Shown here: positions 43,839 through 53,074 of the stretch, piece after piece | How the letters are laid out: the number at the start of each line of letters is the position of its first letter | Position numbering within the stretch: the stretch's first letter is position 1 | Assembly (NCBI GenBank): GCA_041392805.1 | Contig: JAWKLJ010000001.1 | Location: 434,001 to 498,000 of the forward strand | Direction: 5' to 3' | Length of the DNA stretch: 64,000 nt | DNA from: Saprospiraceae bacterium | GTDB taxonomy: Bacteria > Bacteroidota > Bacteroidia > Chitinophagales > Saprospiraceae | The notes under the pieces: model-generated | The model's input: only the letters and a program-made list of their open reading frames with translations | What the model was told of the DNA's origin: nothing | Databases searched by the model: none | Position numbers and translations under genes: made by a program

Positions 43839-44006
43839 TTAGAGCATGTTTGGAGGTCACCCTTTGGGCCAAAAAATGTCTCTTTTTCGCTGATACTTCG
43901 TTGCTTTTTTTGTCCGTACCTAAGGGTATGCACTTCAAAAAGCGCCTCGTTTCATCAAAAAATTGCCACTTTTTATCTCCAAAAGCGACCTCCAAACATG
44001 CTCTTA
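43839..44006. mobile_element. MITE-like element with 17-bp inverted ends and TTA direct repeats
   Basis: GAGCATGTTTGGAGGTC (43842-43858) and GACCTCCAAACATGCTC (43987-44003) are perfect inverted copies. They are flanked by the direct repeat TTA (43839-43841 and 44004-44006), as expected for a target duplication. The 168-bp element has no credible gene. It sits in a 400-bp gap between the methyltransferase and a lipoprotein gene; I see nothing else in that gap. Confidence 0.7.
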
Positions 44007-44169
44007 GGGTAGTTTTTTAATTACATGGAATGTTTTTTAAATGTTAAAATCCATTTTTCGAGGAGGGGCCTGTTAACGAAAGTTAATCTTATTTTAAGAA
44101 GGGGATAAAATGTGGCCTTCCATGCTTAAACCCCTATTTTGAATGTGAAAACTAAAACGACTTCTACAT

Positions 44170-44616
44170 ATGAAAAAAGTAATTCCTTTTATCCTATTCG
44201 CTATTTGGGTATTAGCTGGCTGTACCATTGAAGATCGCTTAGAACGAAAAGAAGATCGACTCCTGGGTACCTGGTATTTCGAAAGAGCCTATTTCAAAGA
44301 GGACGGGGATCTTTTCCGAGACAATGTCATCAACGAATTTGAAGGCGACATCATCACCTTTTTTGATGATTACACCGCATTGTATGATGATTATTCCCTA
44401 CAAGCTGTTTTTGATGGCGACTGGGGTCTGTTTGCCGACCGCGGCACTTTTGACAATGAAGATGATGTTGAATTTTTTCTCGATATGAGTTTTTACGATT
44501 TTGTCAATCGGGAGGATTTCAGCTATTACTCCTCTGTCACTTTATTAACCTACAATAAGCTAAACCTGAAGGTACATTTGCGCAATGGGTTTTATACCTT
44601 CAGGTTAAGGCGCTAA
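44170..44616 (+). CDS. Small acidic lipoprotein, unknown function
   Basis: The 148-residue product has a lipoprotein signal (ILFAIWVLAGCTIED, Cys at 18). A charged linker is followed by LLGTWYFERAYF and other strand-like segments rich in Asp, Phe and Tyr, ending in GFYTFRLRR. This pattern resembles lipocalin-like lipoproteins of Bacteroidota, but I do not recognise the family. A hairpin repeat starts at its stop codon. Confidence 0.7.
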   Translation: MKKVIPFILFAIWVLAGCTIEDRLERKEDRLLGTWYFERAYFKEDGDLFRDNVINEFEGDIITFFDDYTALYDDYSLQAVFDGDWGLFADRGTFDNEDDVEFFLDMSFYDFVNREDFSYYSSVTLLTYNKLNLKVHLRNGFYTFRLRR

Positions 44617-44681
44617 GCGCATGTTTGGGCAGGCACGATTAGGCCACGTGTAGGCAATAAATGTCTGCCCGAATAAGCGCT
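44616..44681. repeat. Imperfect hairpin repeat after lipoprotein gene
   Basis: AGCGCATGTTTGGGCAGGCA (44616-44635) pairs with TGTCTGCCCGAATAAGCGCT (44662-44681), 16 of 20 positions. Its outer arm shares GC-A-TGTTTGG with the ends of the MITE at 43839-44006, so the two may be related. Confidence 0.5.
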
Positions 44682-44937
44682 AAGGGATAGCGATAAAATT
44701 CATTCTAATACACCTATATCGTACACCCCTTCTGGTTCCCTATCCTATTATGGTGAAAATCTTTAAATTGAAGCATATCTTATTGGTTTTTAGCTGGAAA
44801 AATCCCATTATTGTTATCAAAATAGCTAAAACATGGGGATATCGCCTACTTTGGAATCACCAAAATGGTCATTTGCTTCCAAACTTGGTTTTCGGTTTTT
44901 ATTCGCTTATTTCAGGACGTCCCTATAATCGTTAAAA
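44682..44937. other. Intergenic region before the GNAT gene
   Basis: No credible gene. A 61-codon frame (44750-44935) ends 2 bp before the acetyltransferase start but has no family resemblance and a composition like translated noncoding A/T-rich DNA. Confidence 0.35.
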
Positions 44938-45387
44938 ATGAAGATCAAAAAAGCCAAACCAGCAGATTGCCCAATCCTCACTCAAATTAGTAAAGCCGCC
45001 AAGGCGCACTGGGGTTATCCTGAAGAATGGTTAGCGATGTGGGAAGATGATCTCAGTATAAAGAAGGGCGATCTATCCCATTTCAGGGTATTCAAACTAA
45101 CGGAGAAAGGCGTAATCCTGGGCTTTTCTGCCATCAGTGAAAAAGAAAACACACTGGCAATCGAACACCTATGGATACGGCCCCAACTCATTGGTAAAGG
45201 TCTGGGGAAATATTTACTGCAAAATTCGCTGGAAAAGGTAAGAACGGAAAGCCACACCACATTGACCGTCATTGCTGACCCCAATGCTGTGGGTTTTTAT
45301 GAAAAATTCGGGTTTGAAACGGTTCAATTTATTCCCAGCAAACCGGAAGGCAGGCAGTTGCCTCTTATGTCGCTGGCGCTAGTCTAG
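44938..45387 (+). CDS. GNAT family N-acetyltransferase
   Basis: The 149-residue protein shows the GNAT fold: an N-terminal strand and helix (KIKKAKPADCPILTQISKAAKAHWGYP), the LAIEHLWIRPQLIGKGLGKYLL acetyl-CoA loop (motif R/Q-x-x-G-x-G/A as Q-L-I-G-K-G-L-G) and the VGFYEKFGF motif near the C-terminus. Substrate unknown. Its 3' end overlaps the convergent thioredoxin-fold gene by 23 bp. Confidence 0.92.
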   Translation: MKIKKAKPADCPILTQISKAAKAHWGYPEEWLAMWEDDLSIKKGDLSHFRVFKLTEKGVILGFSAISEKENTLAIEHLWIRPQLIGKGLGKYLLQNSLEKVRTESHTTLTVIADPNAVGFYEKFGFETVQFIPSKPEGRQLPLMSLALV

Positions 45388-45991
45388 CCCCAAGCCTTTG
45401 GGCTAGCTGTAGTAGCTCCTGCTGTAGGGTGACATTCTTATCCTTATTGTACCACTTTTGCAGCGAAAGGGATAATTCGGCATAAGGTGGACGGTTGGGG
45501 TCGGCTTTATATGCATCTACCAAGACTTGTGCAGGTGCCGGGCGAGCGCCCCAGGTGTCCACGACCGCCAGGCTTTCTTTTTCCAGGATAATCAATTTTG
45601 GGATAGCTCGACTCCCGTTGGTCAGGAATTGATCCATTAATTCTGGCAATTCATCTCGAAGGACCAAGGATAATTCAACCTGTGGCAATTGGCCCACCAA
45701 GGCATTAAATACGGGAACGATCTGGGCCGCATCGCCACACCAGGCCTCGGTTATCACCAACCAGACATATTCACCAGGAATTGCGCTAAAGGCTTCTACC
45801 AAGGTAGGATCCAGTGCCACCTTTTTGTCCAAACGCGACATGCGCTGCAAGTTCATTTTGGTGTAATGCGCCATCGTTTCACTTTGGTTAGGGCCAGTTG
45901 TTTTACCCGCTTCTACCAATTCCGTCATCAATTTAAAGTAGGCAGGGTAAGTCATCCCCGCTTCTAAACTTCGTTCTAGTAAGGCTTTCAT
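45365..45991 (-). CDS. Thioredoxin-fold family protein with a single active-site cysteine
   Basis: From the ATG at 45991 the product is 208 residues without signal peptide. It matches the Bacteroidota Thioredoxin_9-like family: an N-terminal helix, VWLVITEAWCGDAAQIVPVF (about residues 73-92), ELSLVLRDELPELMDQFLTNGSRAIPKLI with the cis-Pro, and WGARPAPAQ. Only the first Cys of the CxxC site is kept (CGDA), which is typical for this family. Function unknown; perhaps monothiol redox chemistry. It is convergent with the GNAT gene. Confidence 0.85.
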   Translation of the reverse strand: MKALLERSLEAGMTYPAYFKLMTELVEAGKTTGPNQSETMAHYTKMNLQRMSRLDKKVALDPTLVEAFSAIPGEYVWLVITEAWCGDAAQIVPVFNALVGQLPQVELSLVLRDELPELMDQFLTNGSRAIPKLIILEKESLAVVDTWGARPAPAQVLVDAYKADPNRPPYAELSLSLQKWYNKDKNVTLQQELLQLAQRLGARLAPAT

Positions 45992-46174
45992 ATTTGTTCC
46001 TTTTTTTAAAATTCTCTGACCATTCAATTAAACTTATTCTATTTGATTTAAGTTGAGCATCAACGGTCTAAATTGTCGGGAAAAGACATTATAACCAAGC
46101 TTTGTGCTATAGGAAACAAAACCTTATCTTTCCTTTATTGTTGGGTTCTAGTTTAAAAACAATCTCATTCGTCT

Positions 46175-47638
46175 ATGAAAATTGGAATAATTGGCGCCGG
46201 GGTGGCAGGCTTAGCTGCGGCGATTCGAATGGCCAGCCGAGGATATGAAGTCAGCGTCTTCGAAGCCAATGCTTATCCAGGCGGCAAGTTGTCGCAATTT
46301 GAATTGGCAGGATACCGATTTGATGCGGGCCCCTCACTTTTTACGATGCCACAATATGTACTCGATTTATTTAAAGTGGCAGGGATTGATCCTAAAGGTC
46401 GGTTTGAGTATAAAAGACTGGCTACCGTCTGTCAATATTTTTGGGAAGATGGCACGCGTTTGTCGGCCTTTGCCGATGAAAAGGCCTTTGCCCAAGAGGT
46501 GGAGGAAAAGTTAGGGGTAGCTGCCACCCGAATAGAAAAAGTATTAGCTGACAGCGAAAGGAAATACAGGTATACGGGAAAAACGTTCCTGGAAAAATCT
46601 TTGCATAAAGTATCCACCTGGACCAATTGGCCTATTCTCAAGTCCATGCTCCTCATTCCTACCTTCGATTTATTTACCAACATGGATGCGGTCAATAGGC
46701 GATTGCTAAAGCACCCCAAGTTGGTCCAATTATTCAACCGCTTTGCCACCTATAACGGTTCAAATCCTTACAAAGCACCAGGTCTGTTGACCATCATTCC
46801 TTATTTTGAACACCGCATTGGCGCTTTTTTGCCCAAAGGGGGGATGCATACCATTACCTTGGCCTTATTTGAACTAGCCAAAGAGCTGGGCGTTCATTTT
46901 CATTTTAACACGCCAGTGGAAGAAATATTGGTCACCGATGGCCGCGCAACCGCTCTTAAAATTGCAGGGGAGGTGAGGCCCTTTGACCGGATTATCAGCA
47001 ATGTAGATGCCTTCTTTACCTACCAAAAATTGCTGCCAAATGCCCAACACCCACACCGCATTCTCAAACAGGAAAAATCAACCTCAGCCATCATTTTCTA
47101 TTGGGGAATAAATACCCAATTCCCTGAACTCGGCCTTCATAATATTTTATTCAGCGAGGACTACCGCAGCGAATTTGATCATTTATCCAGGGGGGAAGTT
47201 TATGAAGACCCAACTATTTATATCAATATCACCCAAAAATATTGCCCAGATGATGCCCCGGCAGGTTGTGAAAACTGGTTCGTCATGGTCAACGCCCCCT
47301 ATGATGCCGGACAAAACTGGGAGGAGATCATCCAGAGCGTCAGACAGCAAACCCTTCAAAAAATCAGTCGCATCCTGGGCCGTCCCATCGAAGCGCTCAT
47401 CGCCTGCGAAGAAACGCTCCAACCACTCACTATCCAAAGCAAAACCGCTTCCCATCTAGGAGCGCTTTATGGCACCAGTTCGAATAACAAAATGGCCGCT
47501 TTCCTACGTCACCCTAATTTTTCCCGACGGATCAAGGACCTTTACTTTTGCGGGGGCAGCGTACATCCAGGAGGCGGCATTCCCCTCTGTTTGTTGTCCG
47601 CCAAAATTGTAGATGAGGTGATGCATGACCGAGACTAA
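46175..47638 (+). CDS. Carotenoid desaturase (CrtI/CrtD family)
   Basis: The 487-residue protein has the FAD-binding N-terminus IGIIGAGVAGLAAAIRMASRG (residues 3-23, GxGxxG) and GGKLSQFELAGYRFDAGPSLFTMP, both typical of phytoene desaturases. The C-terminal FAD motif is LYFCGGSVHPGGGIPLCLLSAKIV. The GxxxxFDxGPS block and the overall pattern suit the 1-hydroxycarotenoid 3,4-desaturase (CrtD) branch common in Bacteroidota, but CrtI cannot be excluded. A crtZ-like gene lies 1.8 kb downstream. It acts at the inner membrane in carotenoid synthesis. Confidence 0.9.
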   Translation: MKIGIIGAGVAGLAAAIRMASRGYEVSVFEANAYPGGKLSQFELAGYRFDAGPSLFTMPQYVLDLFKVAGIDPKGRFEYKRLATVCQYFWEDGTRLSAFADEKAFAQEVEEKLGVAATRIEKVLADSERKYRYTGKTFLEKSLHKVSTWTNWPILKSMLLIPTFDLFTNMDAVNRRLLKHPKLVQLFNRFATYNGSNPYKAPGLLTIIPYFEHRIGAFLPKGGMHTITLALFELAKELGVHFHFNTPVEEILVTDGRATALKIAGEVRPFDRIISNVDAFFTYQKLLPNAQHPHRILKQEKSTSAIIFYWGINTQFPELGLHNILFSEDYRSEFDHLSRGEVYEDPTIYINITQKYCPDDAPAGCENWFVMVNAPYDAGQNWEEIIQSVRQQTLQKISRILGRPIEALIACEETLQPLTIQSKTASHLGALYGTSSNNKMAAFLRHPNFSRRIKDLYFCGGSVHPGGGIPLCLLSAKIVDEVMHDRD

Positions 47639-47642
47639 GCAA

Positions 47643-47701
47643 CCGCAGACATCAGAAGTTTACTGGAGGAGTACCGGGCTAAACTTCTGATGTCTGCGGC
47701 T
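47643..47701. repeat. Hairpin repeat family, copy 1
   Basis: CCGCAGACATCAGAAGTTTA (47643-47662) pairs with TAAACTTCTGATGTCTGCGG (47680-47699). It begins 4 bp after the desaturase stop and is followed by a T-rich stretch, so it probably ends transcription. A related, less perfect copy is at 58332-58383. Confidence 0.75.
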
Positions 47702-47740
47702 GCGTTTTGTTAAATTATTTTTTTCACACATAGTACTACC

Positions 47741-49108
47741 CTACCAAATCATAACCTTTTTACTGAGGGTGTATCCCGCCTGTTGAAGGCGAAGAAAATA
47801 GAGGCCTTTTGGCAAGTCGGTTGTATTAAAAGAATGAAGTTTAGATCCTGTAAAGGTATCCGTAAAGTGGTGAGATTTACCATTCACATCCACTAACTCC
47901 ACCGTAAAAGGTTTGGGTAAGGGGCGATCCAAAGCGATAAATAGCCAATCCTTAGTCGGATTTGGAAAAACCTTTATATCTATTTGATGGGGAGACTCCT
48001 TTACGGCTGTTGTCGTTAACTTGGTGGCGTACTTGACTTTACCATTTAAGGGAGTTTCGGAAGTCACTTCGAAATAAGTAATATGAGGTCTGCCATCAGG
48101 GCCAAGTGCTAAAGAAGTCTGAGAGCCCAGTCTCACGGAGGTTTCCGTTTCATCTACAGCGGTTTCTATTTCCCAGGTACCATTTTTAAGCACGGCATAT
48201 TTTACAACATTCCGATCGCCATAACTAAGGTGAAAGACACCCGTTGCATCCATCGCGAGGGAGGTTATATTTCGAGAACCAGTGAAACCTATTGGGGCAT
48301 TCTTCAACATATCTACCGGTTGGTTTTCCCAAGTTGAGCCATTCCACCATGCATAGAATACCATGCCTTCGTTACCATTCGTCACCCGATAATAAGAAAC
48401 ATGAGGCTGGTCCTCGGCATCCAATACCAAGGAAGCAAAAAAACCACCAGCCGTACTAATATTTTCTATCATCCATTGCCCATTTACCTTTTTGGCATAC
48501 TTTAAGTCATCATTAACTTGATCAAAAAAGACAATGTGTGGGCGGCCCTGGCTGTCCAAGGCCAAAGAGGTAGAAAAAGCATAAGGAACAGGCCCGGCAC
48601 CAATGGCCTCCCGGTGCCAACTCACTCCATCATACGAGGCATATTCTATACTGTTTTGGCTACCAAACATAGCCGGATCAACCGAGCTGGTATGGGGCTG
48701 GTTATTGCCATCAAAGGCAAGCGAACTGTCCCACCCATCATGTCCAGGGTCCTCAACCCGCAAAGTCGTCCAGGTTCCCGTTGCCGTTTTACGATAGATG
48801 TTTTCATCTTCATCCGTATGATTATGAACCGCAATGGCAGGGAGTCCATTTTTGTCTAAAGCAATATCAAGGGGCCCATAATAATAGGATTGGGCCACTT
48901 CTGTAATCGTAAATTGCCCGTTCTCCAAGACCGCATGCCTAACGTATCCCGGATTCGCCTCTAGCATATAGGCGATGTGTGGACGGCCATCCGCACCAAC
49001 GGCAATGGCGGGTTTTACCCCATTATCCAATGGTTTGATACTCCAAAGCTGTGCGGAAAGAAAAGTGCTGAAAAATAATCCAATGGCTAAAAACAAAAAT
49101 CTGTACAT
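47741..49108 (-). CDS. Secreted repeat protein with type IX secretion C-terminal domain
   Basis: From the ATG at 49108 the product is 455 residues with a signal peptide (LFLAIGLFFSTFLSAQ). The body consists of about seven units of roughly 50 residues, each with a G-R-P-H-I-A-Y-like strand (GRPHIAYM, NQPHTSS, GRPHIVFF, DQPHVSYY, GVFHLSYG, GRPHITYF), suggesting a seven-bladed propeller. The last 80 residues are a T9SS sorting domain: IKVFPNPTKDWLFIAL, VELVDVNGK and LPKGLYFLRLQQ. It should be exported to the cell surface. Function unknown. Confidence 0.88.
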   Translation of the reverse strand: MYRFLFLAIGLFFSTFLSAQLWSIKPLDNGVKPAIAVGADGRPHIAYMLEANPGYVRHAVLENGQFTITEVAQSYYYGPLDIALDKNGLPAIAVHNHTDEDENIYRKTATGTWTTLRVEDPGHDGWDSSLAFDGNNQPHTSSVDPAMFGSQNSIEYASYDGVSWHREAIGAGPVPYAFSTSLALDSQGRPHIVFFDQVNDDLKYAKKVNGQWMIENISTAGGFFASLVLDAEDQPHVSYYRVTNGNEGMVFYAWWNGSTWENQPVDMLKNAPIGFTGSRNITSLAMDATGVFHLSYGDRNVVKYAVLKNGTWEIETAVDETETSVRLGSQTSLALGPDGRPHITYFEVTSETPLNGKVKYATKLTTTAVKESPHQIDIKVFPNPTKDWLFIALDRPLPKPFTVELVDVNGKSHHFTDTFTGSKLHSFNTTDLPKGLYFLRLQQAGYTLSKKVMIW

Positions 49109-49266
49109 AGGTTGACAATTTGGTAGCAATATACAAACAGTTCAAGGACTAAACGGAATGAAAAATAAACACCCAGCCTAGTTGCCATTATTAAACATTT
49201 CCCGCGAACGCTTGTTAAGGATTGTGTAAAGAATAACTTATAATATTTGGCAGTTTCTTTTGCCCT

Positions 49267-49345
49267 CATGCGTCGTTAAGCAAATGGTCGCTTAGCTTCG
49301 GCTAGGCTCCCATTTGCTCGCCTAGCCTGATGGCAAAATAATCAC
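49267..49345. repeat. Structured intergenic element, related to 5265-5335
   Basis: Blocks ATGCGTCGTTAAG, CGCTTAGCTTCGGCTAGGC and GCTCGCCTAGCCTG parallel those at 5270-5335. Inner arms GCAAATGG (49280-49287) and CCATTTGC (49309-49316) pair, as AAAAAT and ATTTTT do in the other copy. The remaining 49109-49266 stretch holds no gene. Confidence 0.45.
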
Positions 49346-49410
49346 CCCAAACCTTTATAACTTATTCATCACACAACCCTTAGGAATAAAAGCTAAAAAC
49401 ATAAGGAGAA

Positions 49411-49887
49411 ATGGATTTTCTTTTCTACACAGCCGTCACTTTAGTCACCGTATTAGCCATGGAGTTTGTCGCCTGGTTTGCCCATAAGTTTGTCATGCAT
49501 GGCTGGCTTTGGGTTTGGCATGAGGATCACCATAAACCGAAACATGAAAAGCACGGTTTTTTTGAAAAAAACGACCTCTTTTTCCTGGTTTTTGCTATTC
49601 CCAGTGCCGCTGCCTATATCCTGGGGTCGGCGACGCCTCACTTCTGGCTATTTTTTGTTGGAATTGGCATTTCTATCTACGGCCTCATTTATTTCCTCAT
49701 CCACGATGTTTACATCCACCGACGTTTCAACTGGTTCAAACAACTTGACACCAAATACTCGCGTGCCATCCTGCGTGCTCATGGCTCTCACCACACCAAA
49801 CACACCAAAGAAGGCTGCGAATCCTTTGGCCTTTTGATTGTCAATCCAAAATATTTTCAAAAACGGAAGGATTGGGAGATGAAGTAG
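49411..49887 (+). CDS. crtZ: Beta-carotene hydroxylase (CrtZ-like)
   Basis: The 158-residue membrane protein has four hydrophobic stretches and the di-iron His boxes of the fatty acid/carotene hydroxylase family: HKFVMH, HEDHH, HDVYIHRR and HGSHHTKH. Length and order match CrtZ, which adds 3-hydroxy groups to beta-carotene rings to give zeaxanthin. The desaturase gene of the same pathway lies upstream, separated by the T9SS cargo gene on the other strand. Confidence 0.93.
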   Translation: MDFLFYTAVTLVTVLAMEFVAWFAHKFVMHGWLWVWHEDHHKPKHEKHGFFEKNDLFFLVFAIPSAAAYILGSATPHFWLFFVGIGISIYGLIYFLIHDVYIHRRFNWFKQLDTKYSRAILRAHGSHHTKHTKEGCESFGLLIVNPKYFQKRKDWEMK

Positions 49888-49976
49888 AAAGCCATTTAAT
49901 ATCGCTTTAAAGTTTCACGTACATTTGTTATTATTGTCTCGTAATGAGACCTTAATTGTGAAGCAAAAACAAAGCG

Positions 49977-52900
49977 ATGACCAATCCTATTAGCCCACTC
50001 AAAGGTTTTTCCTTATCAGCGCTGGAAAAACTTGTCCTGGATCATTTTGGTTTACAAGGCACCCTCCAAACCTTACCTGGGGAGCTAGATATTAATGCTT
50101 TCCTGGAAACGAATACTGGCGATAAATATATTTTGAAAATTGCCCATTCTGAGGAAGATCAGGCCCATGTGGAGATGCAAAATGCCATGATGCAACACTT
50201 AGAGGGCAAATTAGCTACGCTGGAACTACCTCGTGTCATTGCTAATGTGTCAGGAGAAAACATCACGATGGTAAGGGACGAGCATGGCCAATCGCGTTTG
50301 ATGCGTTTATTGAGCTGGGTGGAGGGAGACTTGTGGGCCAAGGTGAACCCCCATAGTCATGCTTTACTTGAAAGCCTGGGACAAGCTTGTGGAAAAATGA
50401 GTGAGGCCTTGCTAGATTTTGATCACCCTGCTGCTCATCGGCATTTCAAATGGAATTTACTAGATGGTTTGTGGATTAAGGAGCATTTAGATTTGGTCAC
50501 CGATAAACAGCAGCGAGCTACCCTGGATTATTTCATCCAAATGGTAGAACAAGAAGTTCATCCTCGCCTACACTTGCTTCGAAGAAGTGTCGTATATAAT
50601 GATTCCAATGACTACAACATCTTGCTTAGTAAGGATGCCACCGATCGAAAAGTAATCGGATTAATCGATTTTGGGGATGCTGTTCATACCTTATTAGTTA
50701 GTGATATCGCTATTGCAGCAGCTTATGCTTGTATGGATAAACCCGACCCGCTCAGTGCTGCGGCCCATTTGGTCAAAGGTTTCCACGAGGTGCTTCCTTT
50801 TTCGGAAGACGAACTGGCGGTCATCTTTCCCTTGATAGCGCTTAGACTCTGTGTTAGTGTTATTAATTCGGCTCAAAATAAGACTTCCGATCCAGAAAAC
50901 ACCTATCTTCAGGTCAGTGAACAGCCTGCCTGGGACCTATTAGAAAAATTAAGGACCATTCCCGCGGCACTCGCCCATTATACTTTTAGACACCATTGTG
51001 GCCTGGAAGCCTGCCCCAAAAGAATAAGCTTTGATCAATGGATTGCCACGCAGCCCAATCACCTAGGGAAAGTCGTAGACGCTGATTGGTCTAATGAAGC
51101 GGAGATACTTGACCTCAGTATTGGAAGCCTCGAATTAGGTAATAATGCCAATTTTGATACCCTCTCAGCATTCGAACTGACGATTCAACGGATTATGTTG
51201 GAGAAAAGGGCAAAGGTCGGCCTTGGGGGATATGCTGAAATCCGGCCCTTTTATTCCACAGATGCTTATTTGCAAGACAGCAACGAAGGACCGCGTTGGC
51301 GAACGGTTCATTTGGGGCTTGATGTGTGGATGCCCAACGAAAGTTTGGTTTTTTCACCCCTAGATGGCATTGTGCACAGTGTGCAAAACAACAGTGGGGA
51401 ACGCGACTATGGTCCTACGGTGATTATTGCCCATAAAGTTTCAGAGACCTTAACCTTTTATACCCTTTATGGTCACCTGAGCAGACGCTCTTTGTCCCAT
51501 TTATATGTCGGACAGAAAATTGAAAAAGGAGAAATCATCGCCACGGTAGGTCATTCCAAAGAAAATGGAGGTTGGCCTCCTCACCTGCACTTCCAAGTTA
51601 TACTGGATTTGCTGGGATGGAAAGGCGATTTCCCTGGCGTGGCCTTTCCCGATGAGCAGGCCGTCTGGCTGAGCATTTGCCCCAACCCTGCTGAGCTGAT
51701 TACGGGGTTGCCGGATGCTAGGTCAAAACCTCCCATGAACAATACCGACATCATAGCAGCCCGCCGGGAGCACCTTGGCAAAAACCTAAGTATTTCTTAC
51801 CACCACCCCCTGCATATGCAACGGGGATTCTTACAATACTTATATGACATCAATGGTCGGCGATACCTGGATACCGTTAATAATGTTCCTCACGTGGGGC
51901 ACCAGCACCCCAGGGTCGTCCAGGCTGCCCAAAGGCAACTAGCTATTTTAAATACCAATACTCGCTATTTGCACGAAAACATCATTCATTTTGCAGCGGA
52001 GCTTCTGGCAACTTTCCCACCCGAATTGAGCGTTTGCTACTTTGTCAATTCAGGGAGTGAGGCCAACGAACTTGCGATCCGTATGGCCAAAACCTATAGT
52101 GGTCAGTCAGATATGATTGCCCTCGAAGCCGGTTACCACGGTAATACAGGCGCTTGCGTCGATGTCAGCGCTTATAAGTTCAATGGCAAAGGAGGAAAAG
52201 GCGCACCGCCACACACCCAGGTTGTCCCCATGCCAGACACCTATCGCGGTCTTTATCGGGAGGCCAATACGGGCGAAAAATATGCGGCTTTCGTGGAGGA
52301 AGCTGTTCAAAAGGTTCAAGGGCAAGGAAGAAATATAGCCGGTTTCATCTGTGAAAGCATTTTGAGTTGCGGCGGGCAAATAGTCTTGCCTCCCGCTTAT
52401 CTTGAGACCGCCTATCAAACCATTAGAGCTGCTGGGGGGCTGTGTATTGCCGATGAGGTCCAGGTGGGACTGGGGAGAGTAGGTAGTCATTTCTGGGGTT
52501 TTGAATTGCAGGGGGTTGTGCCGGATATTGTCACCATTGGCAAGCCGATTGGCAATGGCCATCCATTAGCAGCCGTGGTGACCACCCAAGCCGTTGCCGA
52601 TGCCTTTACCAATGGCATGGAATACTTCAACACATTTGGGGGAAATCCTGTTTCCTGTGCCATCGGCCGGGAGGTACTGCAAGTAGTGAAAGAGGAAAAA
52701 CTACAGGATAATGCCCTACAAATAGGAAAATACCTACTTGAAGGGTTGCAACAGCTGCAAAACCAATATCCGATCATTGGGGATGTCAGGGGCCAAGGCT
52801 TATTCCTGGGTTTTGAGTTAGTCAAAGACCCAACTACCCTCGCCCCAGCGCCAGAACAGGCCACCTACCTGGCCAATCGCATGCGCGAACGCGGCATCCT

Positions 52901-53030
52901 GATGAGTACGGATGGACCGTTACATAATGTATTGAAAATCAAGCCACCCATGTGTTTTAATCAAAAAAATGCAGCGTTCTTTTTGGCACATTTGGAGACC
53001 GTTTTGGGAGAAGATGTTATGAAAATTTAA
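49977..53030 (+). CDS. Three-domain fusion: APH-like kinase, M23 peptidase, class III aminotransferase (phospho-lyase type)
   Basis: The 1017-residue protein has an aminoglycoside-phosphotransferase-like kinase (about 1-330) with catalytic NDSNDYNILL near 208 and IDFGDAVHTLL near 228. The middle domain (about 430-570) is M23-like, with HLGLD near 443 and HLHF near 535 keeping the HxxxD and HxH zinc ligands. The C-terminal part (about 600-1010) is a class III aminotransferase with IADEVQVGLGRVG and the PLP lysine in IGKPIGNG near 855. Kinase plus PLP phospho-lyase recalls the hydroxylysine or ethanolamine-phosphate route, where a hydroxyamine is phosphorylated and then eliminated. No signal peptide is seen, so the M23 part would be cytosolic. 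Confidence 0.92.
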   Translation: MTNPISPLKGFSLSALEKLVLDHFGLQGTLQTLPGELDINAFLETNTGDKYILKIAHSEEDQAHVEMQNAMMQHLEGKLATLELPRVIANVSGENITMVRDEHGQSRLMRLLSWVEGDLWAKVNPHSHALLESLGQACGKMSEALLDFDHPAAHRHFKWNLLDGLWIKEHLDLVTDKQQRATLDYFIQMVEQEVHPRLHLLRRSVVYNDSNDYNILLSKDATDRKVIGLIDFGDAVHTLLVSDIAIAAAYACMDKPDPLSAAAHLVKGFHEVLPFSEDELAVIFPLIALRLCVSVINSAQNKTSDPENTYLQVSEQPAWDLLEKLRTIPAALAHYTFRHHCGLEACPKRISFDQWIATQPNHLGKVVDADWSNEAEILDLSIGSLELGNNANFDTLSAFELTIQRIMLEKRAKVGLGGYAEIRPFYSTDAYLQDSNEGPRWRTVHLGLDVWMPNESLVFSPLDGIVHSVQNNSGERDYGPTVIIAHKVSETLTFYTLYGHLSRRSLSHLYVGQKIEKGEIIATVGHSKENGGWPPHLHFQVILDLLGWKGDFPGVAFPDEQAVWLSICPNPAELITGLPDARSKPPMNNTDIIAARREHLGKNLSISYHHPLHMQRGFLQYLYDINGRRYLDTVNNVPHVGHQHPRVVQAAQRQLAILNTNTRYLHENIIHFAAELLATFPPELSVCYFVNSGSEANELAIRMAKTYSGQSDMIALEAGYHGNTGACVDVSAYKFNGKGGKGAPPHTQVVPMPDTYRGLYREANTGEKYAAFVEEAVQKVQGQGRNIAGFICESILSCGGQIVLPPAYLETAYQTIRAAGGLCIADEVQVGLGRVGSHFWGFELQGVVPDIVTIGKPIGNGHPLAAVVTTQAVADAFTNGMEYFNTFGGNPVSCAIGREVLQVVKEEKLQDNALQIGKYLLEGLQQLQNQYPIIGDVRGQGLFLGFELVKDPTTLAPAPEQATYLANRMRERGILMSTDGPLHNVLKIKPPMCFNQKNAAFFLAHLETVLGEDVMKI

Positions 53031-53074
53031 ACCTATCCGATTGAAGGCGAAGAGAAATGGAAGTTAAGTCCCCC

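Noticed and set aside
43728..44012. 94-codon frame overlapping the methyltransferase end and the MITE
   Set aside because: It crosses the inverted-repeat element and has no family pattern.
44750..44935. 61-codon frame ending 2 bp before the GNAT gene
   Set aside because: The position is suggestive, but the sequence looks like translated noncoding DNA with no signal or domain.
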